Source: Pseudomonas helvetica (GTDB taxonomy: Bacteria > Pseudomonadota > Gammaproteobacteria > Pseudomonadales > Pseudomonadaceae). Taken from it: a stretch of 64,000 nt of DNA. How positions within the stretch are numbered: the stretch's first letter is position 1; every line of letters begins with the position of its first letter. Of this stretch, positions 43,932-52,382 are shown in pieces. A program made the translations under genes and the position numbers. The notes beneath the pieces were generated by a model. The model ran no database searches, was not told where the DNA came from, and worked only from the letters and a program-made list of their open reading frames with translations. The stretch lies in NCBI RefSeq assembly GCF_039908645.1, contig NZ_CP150917.1, forward strand, positions 5,777,001-5,841,000. Reading direction: 5' to 3'.

Positions 43932-44611
43932 CAGCTATTCCCCGGGCTGTAGCTGTAACCGAGGCCACGGTGAGTCTGGATCGGCTCCGCACTGGCAGCC
44001 ACCAGACGCAACTTGGCGCGCAGGCTTTTGATGTGGCTGTCGATGCTGCGCTCGTAACCCGCATCGGCGGCGACTCCCAGCGCATCGAGCAATTGCTCGC
44101 GACTGAAGACCCGCTCGGGTTGCTCCAGCAAACACTGCAACAGACGAAACTCGTGGCGAGTCAGGCCCAGGGGTTGACCGCGATAGCTGATCTGCACGCG
44201 ATCAATATCGACCTGGAACACGGCGCTGGACGACTCATTCAACGCGCGCGGCGCCATGCGTTTGAGAATCGCCCGGACTCGCGCCGCGACTTCCCGAGGG
44301 CTGAATGGCTTGACGACGTAATCGTCGGCGCCGATCTCCAGCCCCACGACCCGATCGATCTCGCCGTCGCGGGCACTGAGGAACATCACCGGCACTTCGC
44401 TGAAGCGCCGCAACTGTTTACAGGTCTCGAAGCCGCTGATATCCGGCAGTCCGATATCCAGAATGATCAAGTCTGCAGGTGTCATGCGCTGATGCTCGAG
44501 CGCCGCCGCGCCGAGGCTCAACCACGTGGTGGTGAAGCCTTCGCCTTGCAAGGCAAAAATCAGCGTATCGGCAATTGCCGCTTCGTCTTCGACAATCAGG
44601 ATATGAGGCAT
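43931..44611 (-). CDS. creB: Response regulator CreB
   Basis: A 226-residue OmpR-type regulator: receiver domain with phosphoacceptor D52 (DLIILDIGLPDISG) and C-terminal winged helix (RHEFRLLQCLLEQPERVFSR, RSIDSHIKSLRAKL). Start ATG 44611 (MPHILIVEDE) is chosen; the frame is open from 44629. With CreC it controls the cre regulon, including creD; in Pseudomonas this pair is also known in beta-lactam response (BlrAB). Confidence 0.94.
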   Translation of the reverse strand: MPHILIVEDEAAIADTLIFALQGEGFTTTWLSLGAAALEHQRMTPADLIILDIGLPDISGFETCKQLRRFSEVPVMFLSARDGEIDRVVGLEIGADDYVVKPFSPREVAARVRAILKRMAPRALNESSSAVFQVDIDRVQISYRGQPLGLTRHEFRLLQCLLEQPERVFSREQLLDALGVAADAGYERSIDSHIKSLRAKLRLVAASAEPIQTHRGLGYSYSPGNS

Positions 44612-44670
44612 GGCATCCAAGCCCGGCAATTAAGTGGGCGAACGGTGCCCCAAGGCTGATTCGGCGTCAA

Positions 44671-45174
44671 TCAGCAGTCAGGCTTATCCGCGACAAAGCG
44701 TCTGGCCGGGTTCACCGCAGCGCCAAACTCACGTAATGCCTTGGCACCGATCAGCAGCGGGTAATTGAAACTGCTGCGGTCGGTCAGGTTGACCTCGACC
44801 GTGCGCTTGATGCTGCCCAGGCACAGTTCCAGTTCGACGACCGGACGCTTGGCGACGTCCGCCGTGTCTTTTTCATCTTCCTCGTCGGCGCGGCTTTTGA
44901 TTTTGCTGATGCGCAAGACTTTGTGTTCGAAGACCTTGTTGCTCGCATCCTTGGTACCCAGACGGAAGCGCACCCAATCTTCGCCATCGCGGGTGAAGGT
45001 TTCGATGTCCTTGGCCGACAGGGATGCCGTCAGCGCGCCGGTATCCATTTTGGCCTTGAGGACCTGGCCACCGATTTCCGGCAGCTTGATGTATTCATAA
45101 CGACCATAAAGGGTCGGCTCGGCGGCCATGACCGGCAGGGCCACAAGGGCTAACAATGCGAGGATGGATTTCAC
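44671..45174 (-). CDS. Retropepsin-like ATP-dependent zinc protease family protein, secreted
   Basis: 167 residues from GTG 45174 (AGGGA eight bases upstream; the frame extends upstream to 45306). An N-terminal signal peptide (KSILALLALVALPVMAAEP) predicts export. The body has the retropepsin-like motif KAKMDTGALTASLSA with a DTG, plus the C-terminal NYPLLIGAKALREFG. This is the family that includes RimB; the Zn assignment is by family name. It lies just upstream of creB on the same strand with a gap of about 60 bp. Confidence 0.85.
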   Translation of the reverse strand: MKSILALLALVALPVMAAEPTLYGRYEYIKLPEIGGQVLKAKMDTGALTASLSAKDIETFTRDGEDWVRFRLGTKDASNKVFEHKVLRISKIKSRADEEDEKDTADVAKRPVVELELCLGSIKRTVEVNLTDRSSFNYPLLIGAKALREFGAAVNPARRFVADKPDC

Positions 45175-45336
45175 GTAATGGATTCCCTGGGAGTAGGACG
45201 ACGGGATTTTAGACCGCAGTTGTAATGATCGTTCGAGCATACCCAGACAAAAGTGAAACATTCGTCGCCACCCGCATTTGGCCTCTGGGCCGAAGCTGCT
45301 TATCATTGCGCGCCCAAACGCTTACAAGAGTTATTT

Positions 45337-46266
45337 ATGCGCCGCCTGCTCACCGGCTGTTTAGTCACCTTGCTGCTGTTACTCAACACCCTGGTCCTGT
45401 TCGGTCCGTTGATGGTGTTTGCCCTGCTGAAACTGCTCTTACCGGGGCGCTTTCGTGATGACGCCAGCGCGGCGGTGATGTGGATCGCCGAGACCTGGGC
45501 CGAAATCGACAAGCTGATTTTCGCGCTGTGCATCCCCACACAATGGGACATTCGCGGCGGCGAAGGCCTGCGGGCCGACACCTCTTACCTGGTGATCAGC
45601 AACCACCAGTCCTGGGTCGACATCCCGGCGCTGATCCAGACGCTCAACCGGCGCACGCCGTTCTTCAAGTTCTTCCTGAAGAAAGAGCTGATCTGGGTAC
45701 CGTTTCTGGGCTTGGCCTGGTGGGCACTGGATTACCCATTCATGAAGCGCTACAGCAAAGCTTTCCTGGCCCGGCACCCGGAACTGCACGGCAAGGACCT
45801 GGAGATCACCAAAGCCGCCTGCGAGTTGTTCAAACGCCAACCGGTGAGCGTGGTCAATTACCTGGAAGGCACTCGCTTCACGCCTGCCAAACGCACCGAA
45901 CAACAATCGCCGTTCAAGCACTTACTCAAACCCAAGGCGGGCGGCGTGGCGTTTGTATTGGCGGCGCTGGGTGAACAGCTGGATGCGGTGCTCGATGTGA
46001 CTGTGGTGTATCCACAGGCGAAGATTCCGGGTTTCTGGGATTTGATCAGCGGTGCGGTGCCAAGAGTGATCATCGACATCAAGACCCGCGAGCTGGATCC
46101 GGCGTTGTGCCAGGGCGATTACGAAAACGATCCGGCGTTTCGCCAGAGCGTCCAGAACTGGGTCAACCAGCTCTGGACCGAGAAGGACTTACGCATCGAC
46201 GCCTTGCGCGCCGAGCGGACTGAATCAGCCGTCGGCGCCCCAGATCCCGCCAAGGCTATTGAGTAA
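45337..46266 (+). CDS. PlsC-type acyltransferase (YihG-like)
   Basis: A 309-residue membrane-associated 1-acylglycerol-3-phosphate acyltransferase-like protein. An N-terminal hydrophobic segment (LLTGCLVTLLLLLNTLVLFG) is followed by the catalytic HX4D motif at H90-D95 (NHQSWVD) and the substrate motif EGTRFTPAK. Start ATG 45337 is chosen with AAGAG seven bases upstream. Its 3' end overlaps the convergent DUF2780 gene by 42 bp. The last ~140 bp of the gene are duplicated at 46902-47042. Confidence 0.9.
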   Translation: MRRLLTGCLVTLLLLLNTLVLFGPLMVFALLKLLLPGRFRDDASAAVMWIAETWAEIDKLIFALCIPTQWDIRGGEGLRADTSYLVISNHQSWVDIPALIQTLNRRTPFFKFFLKKELIWVPFLGLAWWALDYPFMKRYSKAFLARHPELHGKDLEITKAACELFKRQPVSVVNYLEGTRFTPAKRTEQQSPFKHLLKPKAGGVAFVLAALGEQLDAVLDVTVVYPQAKIPGFWDLISGAVPRVIIDIKTRELDPALCQGDYENDPAFRQSVQNWVNQLWTEKDLRIDALRAERTESAVGAPDPAKAIE

Positions 46267-46826
46267 CGAACCACCGACACCCTGCTGACCGAGGAATTGC
46301 AGCAGGATCGGGGTGAACTGGCCGATCATGCCGCCGTCCATGCCCAGCGCGCTGAAGGCGCTGCTCAGGTCATTGGTGTTCTTCACGTTATCCAGGTTGC
46401 CCAGGACGCTGTCCAGAGGCGACGACTTGCCGGACGAGCCACCGAGCAGTCCGCCAAGCATACCCAGACCACCGCCAGCCGACAGCATGCCCAACCCCGG
46501 CGCGTCTTTAGTCAACTGTGAATAGTCGGTCGAGCTCAGCTGGTTCTTCGCCAGACCCAGCATCGCGCTCGTGCCACCGATGGCCTGTTCCGGGGTCACG
46601 TTCAGCACACTCAGCGCGCTCAACAGGCCTGTTGCCTGCGGGGTCGATGCAGAGGCCGCCGTCTCGTCGCCGTCCTGCATGCCGGACATAACACCCGCCA
46701 CATCGTTCAGGCTGAAGCCGGCAGCGAAGACCGGGCTGGTCGCCAGGGTCATGAGCGAAACCAAAGCAAAACCGCGTAAAATCTTCATCGAAACCAACTC
46801 CTGAACCCTGAAAGCCACCCGAATGC
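46126..46826. repeat. Tandem duplication, left copy
   Basis: This segment holds the acyltransferase 3' end plus the first DUF2780 gene and reappears at 46902-47602 with a constant offset of 776 bp. Similarity stops upstream of the DUF2780 ribosome binding sites, near 46826. Confidence 0.88.
46225..46788 (-). CDS. DUF2780 (VcgC/VcgE-like) secreted protein, copy 1
   Basis: A 187-residue protein with a signal peptide (MKILRGFALVSLMTLATSPVFA) and a small helical repeat domain rich in Gly, Ala, Leu and Ser. It has the DUF2780 pattern NVTPEQAIGGTSAMLGLAKN, then LGMDGGMIGQFTPILLQFLG. Function is unknown; an exported or periplasmic structural role is possible. AGGAG lies upstream of the ATG. It is the left copy of a tandem pair; the other copy differs at scattered residues. 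Confidence 0.9.
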   Translation of the reverse strand: MKILRGFALVSLMTLATSPVFAAGFSLNDVAGVMSGMQDGDETAASASTPQATGLLSALSVLNVTPEQAIGGTSAMLGLAKNQLSSTDYSQLTKDAPGLGMLSAGGGLGMLGGLLGGSSGKSSPLDSVLGNLDNVKNTNDLSSAFSALGMDGGMIGQFTPILLQFLGQQGVGGSLLNSLGGIWGADG

Positions 46827-46901
46827 GGGCGGAAAACTGCTGGTTTGACCGGAACGGGTCAGGCATTGTTCCGTGGCGACGCCAGCCTTTTTCAGCACTG
46901 C

Positions 46902-47042
46902 AACGATCCGGTGTTTCGCCAGAGCGTCCAGAACCGGGTCAACCAGCTCTGGACCGAGAAGGGCTCATGCATCGACGCCTTGCGCGCCGAGCAGGTTGAA
47001 TCAGCCGCCGGCGCCCCAGATCCCGCCGAGGCTGTTGAGTAG
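46902..47042 (+). pseudogene. Duplicated 3' fragment of the acyltransferase gene
   Basis: The encoded stretch (DPVFRQSVQNRVNQLWTEKG to PAEAVE, stop 47040-47042) matches the last ~45 residues of the acyltransferase (DPAFRQSVQNWVNQLWTEKD ... PAKAIE) with scattered substitutions. It has no start or catalytic part, so it is a bystander of the duplication that also copied the DUF2780 gene. The frame has stayed open, consistent with a recent event or constraint from the overlapping gene. Confidence 0.88.
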
Positions 47043-47564
47043 CGAACCGCCAACGCCCTGCTGACCGAGGTATTGCAGCAGGATCGGGGCAAACTGGCCG
47101 ATCATGCCGCTGTCCATGCCCAACGCGGTGAAGGCATTGTTCAGGTCATTGGTGTTCTTGACGTTGTCCAAGGCGCTGTCCAGGCCTGTCGACTTACCCG
47201 GCGAACCACTGAGCAAACCGCTCAAGCCCCCCAGGCTGCCCAATGCATTGCTGCCCGACAGCTGATCAAGACCCGGCACTTTATTGGTCAACTGGGAGTA
47301 ATCGGCCGCGCCCAGCTGATTCTTCGCCAGCCCCAACATGGCTCCCGTGCCACCAATCGCCTGCTCCGGGGTGACGTTCAGCGAACTCAGCGCGCTCAAC
47401 AGACCTGCTGCCTGCGGGGTCGGTGCAGCGGCAGCCGTCTTGTCGCTGCCCTGCATACCGGACACGGCACCGGCCACATCGTTCAGGCTGAAGCCTGCGG
47501 CGAAGACCGGGCTGGTCGCCAGGGTCATGAGCGAAGCCAAAGCAAAACCGCGTGAAATCTTCAT
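47001..47564 (-). CDS. DUF2780 (VcgC/VcgE-like) secreted protein, copy 2
   Basis: A 187-residue paralogue of the gene at 46225-46788, with the same signal peptide (MKISRGFALASLMTLATSPVFA) and domain (NVTPEQAIGGTGAMLGLAKN). The differences cluster in the linker (AAAAPTPQAAG, LDQLSGSNALGS) while the core is kept, which suggests both copies are under selection or have diverged recently. It ends over the duplicated acyltransferase tail by 42 bp, exactly as copy 1 does over the real gene. Confidence 0.9.
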   Translation of the reverse strand: MKISRGFALASLMTLATSPVFAAGFSLNDVAGAVSGMQGSDKTAAAAPTPQAAGLLSALSSLNVTPEQAIGGTGAMLGLAKNQLGAADYSQLTNKVPGLDQLSGSNALGSLGGLSGLLSGSPGKSTGLDSALDNVKNTNDLNNAFTALGMDSGMIGQFAPILLQYLGQQGVGGSLLNSLGGIWGAGG

Positions 47565-47788
47565 CAAAACCAACTCCTGAACCCTGAAAGCCACCTGCAA
47601 TCAGGTGACGGAAACCAGACGTTTAACTGGTCGCGATATTAATTGTTCCCGGCCATTGTGCGCCGCACCGGCGTGCGTGAAATCTAGCCGAAAAATATTT
47701 TTCCTGCGCTGCATCCGATCTCTGACCCTCTGCGTATATCAAGCACGGACAGACATTCCTGGCCGATTCCTCACCTAGGACAATCACC

Positions 47789-48382
47789 ATGAAGCGCACT
47801 ACGATTAAAACCCCGTTGATCGCCAGCCTGCTGAGCCTGGCCGTGACCTGCGGTTTGACCCTCAACAGCGTGCACGCGGCAGACATGAGCCACGACTCTG
47901 TAATGGTCGGCGGACAAGCCATGATGCCGAGCAAGGACATCATCGACAACGCCGTAAACTCGGCGGATCACACCACTCTGGTCGCCGCGGTAAAAGCCGC
48001 CGGTCTGGTCGATACTCTCAAGGGTAAAGGTCCATTCACCGTGTTCGCGCCGGTCAACTCGGCGTTCGCCGCCCTGCCCGCCGGCACCGTCGATACCCTG
48101 CTCAAACCCGCGAACAAAGCCACGCTGAGCCACATCCTCACCTACCACGTGGTCGCCGGCAAACTCGACATGGCGACGCTGGCCCAGCAGATCAAGGCCG
48201 GCGGCGGTAAAGCCGAACTCACCACCGTCAGCGGCGGCAAGCTGTGGGTGACGATGAACGGCCCGCACAACATCACCCTCAAGGACGAAAAAGGCGTGAC
48301 CGCCGACATCACTACCTATGACGTGTACCAATCCAACGGCGTAATTCAAGTCATCGACAAAGTGCTGATGCCGAAAAGCTAA
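47789..48382 (+). CDS. Exported fasciclin-domain protein
   Basis: A 197-residue protein with a signal peptide (about residues 1-30, ending SVHAA) and one fasciclin (FAS1) domain; characteristic segments are FTVFAPVNSAFAALPAG and ITTYDVYQSNGVIQVIDKVL. FAS1 domains mediate adhesion or bind surface ligands. It is followed by an ECF sigma and an anti-sigma gene on the same strand, with a hairpin (48389-48417) between them. This is reminiscent of the mycobacterial SigK/RskA locus with fasciclin proteins MPT70/83. Confidence 0.92.
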   Translation: MKRTTIKTPLIASLLSLAVTCGLTLNSVHAADMSHDSVMVGGQAMMPSKDIIDNAVNSADHTTLVAAVKAAGLVDTLKGKGPFTVFAPVNSAFAALPAGTVDTLLKPANKATLSHILTYHVVAGKLDMATLAQQIKAGGGKAELTTVSGGKLWVTMNGPHNITLKDEKGVTADITTYDVYQSNGVIQVIDKVLMPKS

Positions 48383-48388
48383 GCGCTG

Positions 48389-48417
48389 ACGCCGGCCCTG
48401 TGGATCAGGGCCGGCGT
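48389..48417 (+). terminator. Hairpin after the fasciclin gene
   Basis: ACGCCGGCCCTG (48389-48400) and CAGGGCCGGCGT (48406-48417) form a perfect 12-bp stem with a five-base loop. There is no T-run, so it is probably a weak stop or attenuator that separates the abundant fasciclin mRNA from the sigma factor. Confidence 0.6.
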
Positions 48418-48520
48418 TGCCTTGAGGGCAGTCGCCGTGAATGGAACAACAACGCGCCGTGAACTAACCTCAGCCTGCAACCGACAGCGCATACCCACCG
48501 GGATTGTTTGGAGAACGGTC

Positions 48521-49069
48521 ATTTCCAGCGCCGACGCCGAACCGCTCAGACAGCTGCTCGCCCAGTGTTCACTGGGTGACCGCCGTGCGTTCGAAACGCT
48601 CTACCGCAGCGTTGCACCGCGCCTGCATGGTGTAGCGCTGCGCTTCATGGGGCGCAGCGACCTGGCCGAAGAAGTGCTGCAGGAAAGCTTCGTGCGCATC
48701 TGGAACAACGCCCCGCGCTACCAGGCGCATTTGTCGGCGCCAATGACCTGGATGATCAACATCACCCGCAACCAGGCCATCGACCAGTTACGCAAACACC
48801 GCGACCGCCGCCTCAGCGAACTGGAAGAACAGGCGCTGGTCGACGAAGCGCCCTCGGCCCAGGAATTGCTCAGCAGCGACCGTGAAGCCAGTGCGCTGAA
48901 GCGCTGCCTCGAGACCCTTGAAGGCATGCAACGTCAATCGATCACTGTGGCCTACTTTCAGGGCTTGTCCTGCGCTGAACTGGCCGATCATCTGGCGGCG
49001 CCTCTGGGCTCGGTCAAGTCCTGGATTCGCCGTGGCATGGAGCGCCTGCGCAGGTGCCTTGAATCATGA
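48521..49069 (+). CDS. ECF RNA polymerase sigma factor
   Basis: About 182 residues. Sigma region 2 is RRAFETLYRSVAPRLHGVAL ... EEVLQESFVRIWNN ... MTWMINITRNQAIDQLRKHR and region 4 is MQRQSITVAYFQGLSCAELA, then APLGSVKSWIRRGMERLRR. It is linked to its anti-sigma gene by an ATGA overlap. Start: a textbook GGAGA sits seven bases before ATT 48521 (ISSADAEPLRQ); there is no ATG in frame nearby. Alternatives are GTG 48437 or TTG 48422 with poorer spacing. It resembles SigK-type group sigma factors. Confidence 0.85.
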   Translation: MSSADAEPLRQLLAQCSLGDRRAFETLYRSVAPRLHGVALRFMGRSDLAEEVLQESFVRIWNNAPRYQAHLSAPMTWMINITRNQAIDQLRKHRDRRLSELEEQALVDEAPSAQELLSSDREASALKRCLETLEGMQRQSITVAYFQGLSCAELADHLAAPLGSVKSWIRRGMERLRRCLES

Positions 49070-49740
49070 ACTATCAAAACCAGCACTTGCGCCGCGCCCT
49101 CGCCGCCGATTACGCCATTGGCCTGATGCCCGCCGCCGCGCGCCGCCGCTTCGAACAGCTGCTGCTGGACGACGCCGAACTGCGCGTCGAACTGGCCAAG
49201 TGGCAAGAAAGCCTGACCAGCCTCAACGAACCCTTGGTGGAAGTGCCCGTGCCCGATCGGGTGTGGACAGCCATCAATGCGCGAATCGAACCGCAAGAAC
49301 TGCACGTGCCGGCCAAGCGTCCGTTCTGGAACTGGTTGCGTGTGACGGTGGCCGTCTGCTCGCTGCTGGTGGCCATGACGCTGGGCATTCTCTACAACCG
49401 CGACAGCAGCCAGTACAGCGCCACCTTGCTCAGCGCCAGCGCACAGCCTGCCCTGCGAATCAAGGCTCACGACGATTATCTGCAAGTCGAACCGCTGGCC
49501 CTGGCCACCGTCGCCCCCGGACACAGCCTCGAATTGTGGGCAGTTCCAGCGGATGGCAAACCGATCTCCCTGGGCGTGATCCCGGCCGGCGGCAAAGGCC
49601 AGGTCGCGTTGAGCGAGAAACAGCACGCGCTGTTGGGTAAACCGATAGCGCTGGCGGTCAGCCTGGAGCCTGAAGGCGGTTCGCCGACCGGACAACCGAC
49701 CGGGCCGGTGTTGTATCAGGGGGCATTGGCCGGGTTGTAG
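49066..49740 (+). CDS. RskA-like anti-sigma factor
   Basis: A 224-residue protein. A short cytoplasmic N-terminal anti-sigma part (RALAADYAIGLMPAAARRRF, FEQLLLDDAELRVELAKWQE) is followed by one transmembrane helix (LRVTVAVCSLLVAMTLGILY, about residues 92-111) and an extracytoplasmic domain of the RskA type (LELWAVPADGKPISLGVIPA). It should hold the ECF sigma factor at the membrane until regulated proteolysis. The ATGA overlap with the sigma gene keeps the two in balance. Confidence 0.9.
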   Translation: MNYQNQHLRRALAADYAIGLMPAAARRRFEQLLLDDAELRVELAKWQESLTSLNEPLVEVPVPDRVWTAINARIEPQELHVPAKRPFWNWLRVTVAVCSLLVAMTLGILYNRDSSQYSATLLSASAQPALRIKAHDDYLQVEPLALATVAPGHSLELWAVPADGKPISLGVIPAGGKGQVALSEKQHALLGKPIALAVSLEPEGGSPTGQPTGPVLYQGALAGL

Positions 49741-49748
49741 CCATCCAC

Positions 49749-49881
49749 TGTGGCGAGGGAGCTTGCTCCCGCTCGGCTACGAAGCAGTCGTAAACCGACT
49801 GACATGTTTTGACTGACACACCAAGGTGAATGGTTTTGGAGCTGCTTCGCAGCTCAGCGGGAGCAAGCTCCCTCGCCACAG
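49749..49881. repeat. Paired palindrome, GGCGAGGGAGCTTGCTCCC family
   Basis: TGTGGCGAGGGAGCTTGCTC at left and its inverted copy GAGCAAGCTCCCTCGCCACA at right flank about 90 bp with smaller hairpins. The same family occurs at 52250, 59138 and 60450. Confidence 0.88.
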
Positions 49882-49913
49882 GGTTGGGCCATAGGGTTGG
49901 TATTCCGAGCATA

Positions 49914-49943
49914 AAAAACGGCGAACCGAAGGTCGCCGTTTTT
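49914..49943 (-). terminator. Terminator of fdhA
   Basis: AAAAACGGCGA (49914-49924) pairs with TCGCCGTTTTT (49933-49943). The T-run on either strand makes it bidirectional; it lies 14 bases beyond the fdhA stop. Confidence 0.92.
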
Positions 49944-49957
49944 GTTTGCGTGAAGCC

Positions 49958-51157
49958 TTACGCCGCGCTAAACAACTTGTGCGGATCAATCACAAACTTC
50001 TTCGGTACGCCGGCATCGAATTCGCCGTAACCACGTGGTGCGTCGTCGAGGCTGATGACCTCGACACCCACGATGTCGGCAATCTTGATGCGGTCCCACA
50101 TGATCGCCTGCATCAGTTGGCGGTTGTACTTCATCACCGGGGTCTGGCCGGTGTGGAAGCTGTGGGATTTAGCCCAGCCCAGACCGAAGCGGATGCTCAG
50201 GCTGCCCATTTTCGCGGCGGCGTCGACTGCGCCCGGATCTTCTGTCACGTACAGGCCAGGGATACCGATTTTGCCGGCAACCCGAACCACGCCCATCAGC
50301 GAGTTGAGTACGGTGGCCGGTGCTTCGTGTTTCACCCCGGCATGGCCGTGACCGCGAGCTTCGAAGCCTACGGCATCGACGGCGCAGTCCACTTCCGGTT
50401 CGCCCAACAGTGCAGCGATTTGTTCGTGCAGTGGGGTGTCTGTCGACAGGTCGGCGATTTCGAAACCCTGAGCCTTGGCATGGGCCAGGCGGATCGGGTT
50501 GACGTCACCGATGATCACCACCGCAGCACCCAGCAGGCGAGCGGAAGCGGCAGCTGCCAGGCCAACCGGGCCGGCGCCGGCGACGTACACGGTGCTGCCA
50601 GGACCAACGCCGGCAGTCACTGCGCCGTGGTAACCGGTGGGCAGGATGTCGGAGAGACAGGTCAGGTCACGGATTTTTTCCATGGCCCGGTCGCGATCTG
50701 GAAGTTTCAGCAGGTTGAAGTCGGCATACGGCACAAACGCGTATTCGGCTTGGCCACCGGTCCAGTCACCCATGTCGACATAACCATAGGCACCGCCCGG
50801 ACGCGCCGGGTTAACGCTCAGGCAGACGCCAGTATGTTGCTCTTTGCACGAACGGCAACGGCCACAGGCAACGTTGAAAGGTACCGACACCAAGTCGCCG
50901 ATCTGCAGGTTCTCGACACCGCTGCCCTTCTCGATCACTTCACCCGTGATCTCGTGGCCCAGCACCAGACCGGTTTGAGCCGTGGTGCGACCACGTACCA
51001 TGTGCTGGTCGGAACCACAGATATTGGTGGATACCACGCGCAGGATGACGCCGTGCTCGATCTTCCTGCCGCGCGGGTCCTGCATTTTGGGATAGTCGAT
51101 TTTCTGTACTTCGACCTTGCCTGCGCCGAGATACACCACACCACGATTACCAGACAT
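49958..51157 (-). CDS. fdhA: Glutathione-independent formaldehyde dehydrogenase
   Basis: A 399-residue zinc-dependent alcohol-dehydrogenase-superfamily enzyme that oxidises formaldehyde to formate with NAD. Visible: zinc motif CGSDQHMVRGR, GHEITGEVIEKGSG, structural-zinc cysteines CGRCRSCKEQHTGVC, and the nucleotide fold VYVAGAGPVGLAAAASARLL. It sits at the end of the sarcosine cluster and detoxifies formaldehyde released by SoxBDAG. GAGGT lies eight bases before the ATG. Confidence 0.95.
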   Translation of the reverse strand: MSGNRGVVYLGAGKVEVQKIDYPKMQDPRGRKIEHGVILRVVSTNICGSDQHMVRGRTTAQTGLVLGHEITGEVIEKGSGVENLQIGDLVSVPFNVACGRCRSCKEQHTGVCLSVNPARPGGAYGYVDMGDWTGGQAEYAFVPYADFNLLKLPDRDRAMEKIRDLTCLSDILPTGYHGAVTAGVGPGSTVYVAGAGPVGLAAAASARLLGAAVVIIGDVNPIRLAHAKAQGFEIADLSTDTPLHEQIAALLGEPEVDCAVDAVGFEARGHGHAGVKHEAPATVLNSLMGVVRVAGKIGIPGLYVTEDPGAVDAAAKMGSLSIRFGLGWAKSHSFHTGQTPVMKYNRQLMQAIMWDRIKIADIVGVEVISLDDAPRGYGEFDAGVPKKFVIDPHKLFSAA

Positions 51158-51259
51158 GCTTTCACCTCGCTGTTGTTTTTATGAAACCGCGTTGCCAACT
51201 GAGGGCAACGCGTAGATTGCTTGGGTTAGTGCTTGTGTCTTGTGTTGTCTGTAAGGGCC

Positions 51260-51353
51260 TCATCGCGAGCAAGCTTTGCTCCTACGCGGTGATGTCGGCC
51301 GTTAGATAACGGGACGACGCGATCACTGCAGGAGCAAGGCTCGCCCGCGATGG
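51260..51353. repeat. REP-type paired palindrome between fdhA and purU
   Basis: CATCGCGAGCAAGCTTTGCT and AGGAGCAAGGCTCGCCCGCG, then ATG, form inverted arms around about 50 bp. It interrupts the sarcosine cluster transcript. Confidence 0.85.
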
Positions 51354-51375
51354 GTCGCGAAGCGGCCCCAAAAAT

Positions 51376-52233
51376 CTAAAGAACTACTGTTCTGTTGGCG
51401 TTGAGAAACACCCGCCGTTCAATGTGATAACCCACTGCCCGGGCCAACGTCAGCCCCTCGATATCCCGGCCTTTGGCAATCAGGTCTTCGGGGTAATGGC
51501 TGTGATCCACCGCTTCCACGCCCTGGGCGATGATCGGGCCTTCGTCGAGGTCGTTGTTGATGTAGTGCGCCGTGGCGCCCACCAGTTTCACGCCCTTGTT
51601 GTAGGCCTGGTGATACGGCTTGGCGCCTTTGAAACCAGGCAGCAACGAGTGGTGAATGTTGATCGCTTTACCATCGAGCTTGCGGCACAGCTCCGGCGAC
51701 AGCACTTGCATGTAGCGCGCAAGCACCACCAGCTCTGCACCGGACTCTTCGATCACCTGCCAGACCTGCCGCTCTTGTGCTGGCTTGTCGTTCGGGTCGA
51801 GCGGGAAGTGGTAATAGGGAATCCCGTGCCAGTCGGCCAGCGGCTTGAGGTCCGGGTGGTTGGACACCACCGCGACTACATCCATCGCCAGTTGGCCAAT
51901 GCGCTGGCGATAGAGCAAATCGTTGAGGCAGTGATCAGCCTTGGAGACCATGATCACCACTTTTGGCCGGTGGTGCGGCGGGGTCAGTTCGAACACCATG
52001 CCGAACGCGTCGGTCCGTTCGGCCAGGCCTGTGCGGAATGCCTGTTCGTCGAAACTCGACGGCTGACGGAACTCCACGCGAATGAAGAAACGTGCAGACA
52101 GCCGATCATCGAAGGAGTGGTGCTCGGTGACGTAGCAACCCTGTTCGAACAAAAAGCGGGTCACCGCATCCACCGTGCCCAGGACGCTTGGGCAATGGGC
52201 AGTCAAAATCCATGTGTCTGGTGCGCGGCTCAT
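51376..52233 (-). CDS. purU: Formyltetrahydrofolate deformylase
   Basis: A 285-residue enzyme: N-terminal ACT domain (WILTAHCPSVLGTVDAVTRF) and C-terminal formyltransferase-like domain with INIHHSLLPGFKGAKPYHQA and GATAHYINNDLDEGPII. It hydrolyses 10-formyl-THF to THF and formate, removing one-carbon units made in glycine betaine and sarcosine breakdown. A GGAG motif lies upstream of the ATG. Confidence 0.94.
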   Translation of the reverse strand: MSRAPDTWILTAHCPSVLGTVDAVTRFLFEQGCYVTEHHSFDDRLSARFFIRVEFRQPSSFDEQAFRTGLAERTDAFGMVFELTPPHHRPKVVIMVSKADHCLNDLLYRQRIGQLAMDVVAVVSNHPDLKPLADWHGIPYYHFPLDPNDKPAQERQVWQVIEESGAELVVLARYMQVLSPELCRKLDGKAINIHHSLLPGFKGAKPYHQAYNKGVKLVGATAHYINNDLDEGPIIAQGVEAVDHSHYPEDLIAKGRDIEGLTLARAVGYHIERRVFLNANRTVVL

Positions 52234-52249
52234 AATGCGGTGACTCCTT

Positions 52250-52380
52250 TGTGGCGAGGGAGCTTGCTCCCGTCGGCTGCGTAGCAGTCGTAAATCTACG
52301 GATTCGGTCTCACTGGCGGAATGCTATAGATGGCATTGGGGCTGCTGCGCAGCCCGGCGGGAGCAAGCTCCCTCGCCACA
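52250..52380. repeat. Paired palindrome, GGCGAGGGAGCTTGCTCCC family
   Basis: TTGTGGCGAGGGAGCTTGCT at left and AGCAAGCTCCCTCGCCACAG at right flank about 90 bp between purU and soxG. Confidence 0.88.
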
Positions 52381-52382
52381 GA

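Larger units (their letters stand above)
46902..47602. repeat. Tandem duplication, right copy
   Basis: The right copy of the 776-bp-offset duplication. It begins at AACGATCCGG in the former acyltransferase reading frame and ends near 47602, just before the DUF2780 leader regions diverge. Confidence 0.88.
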
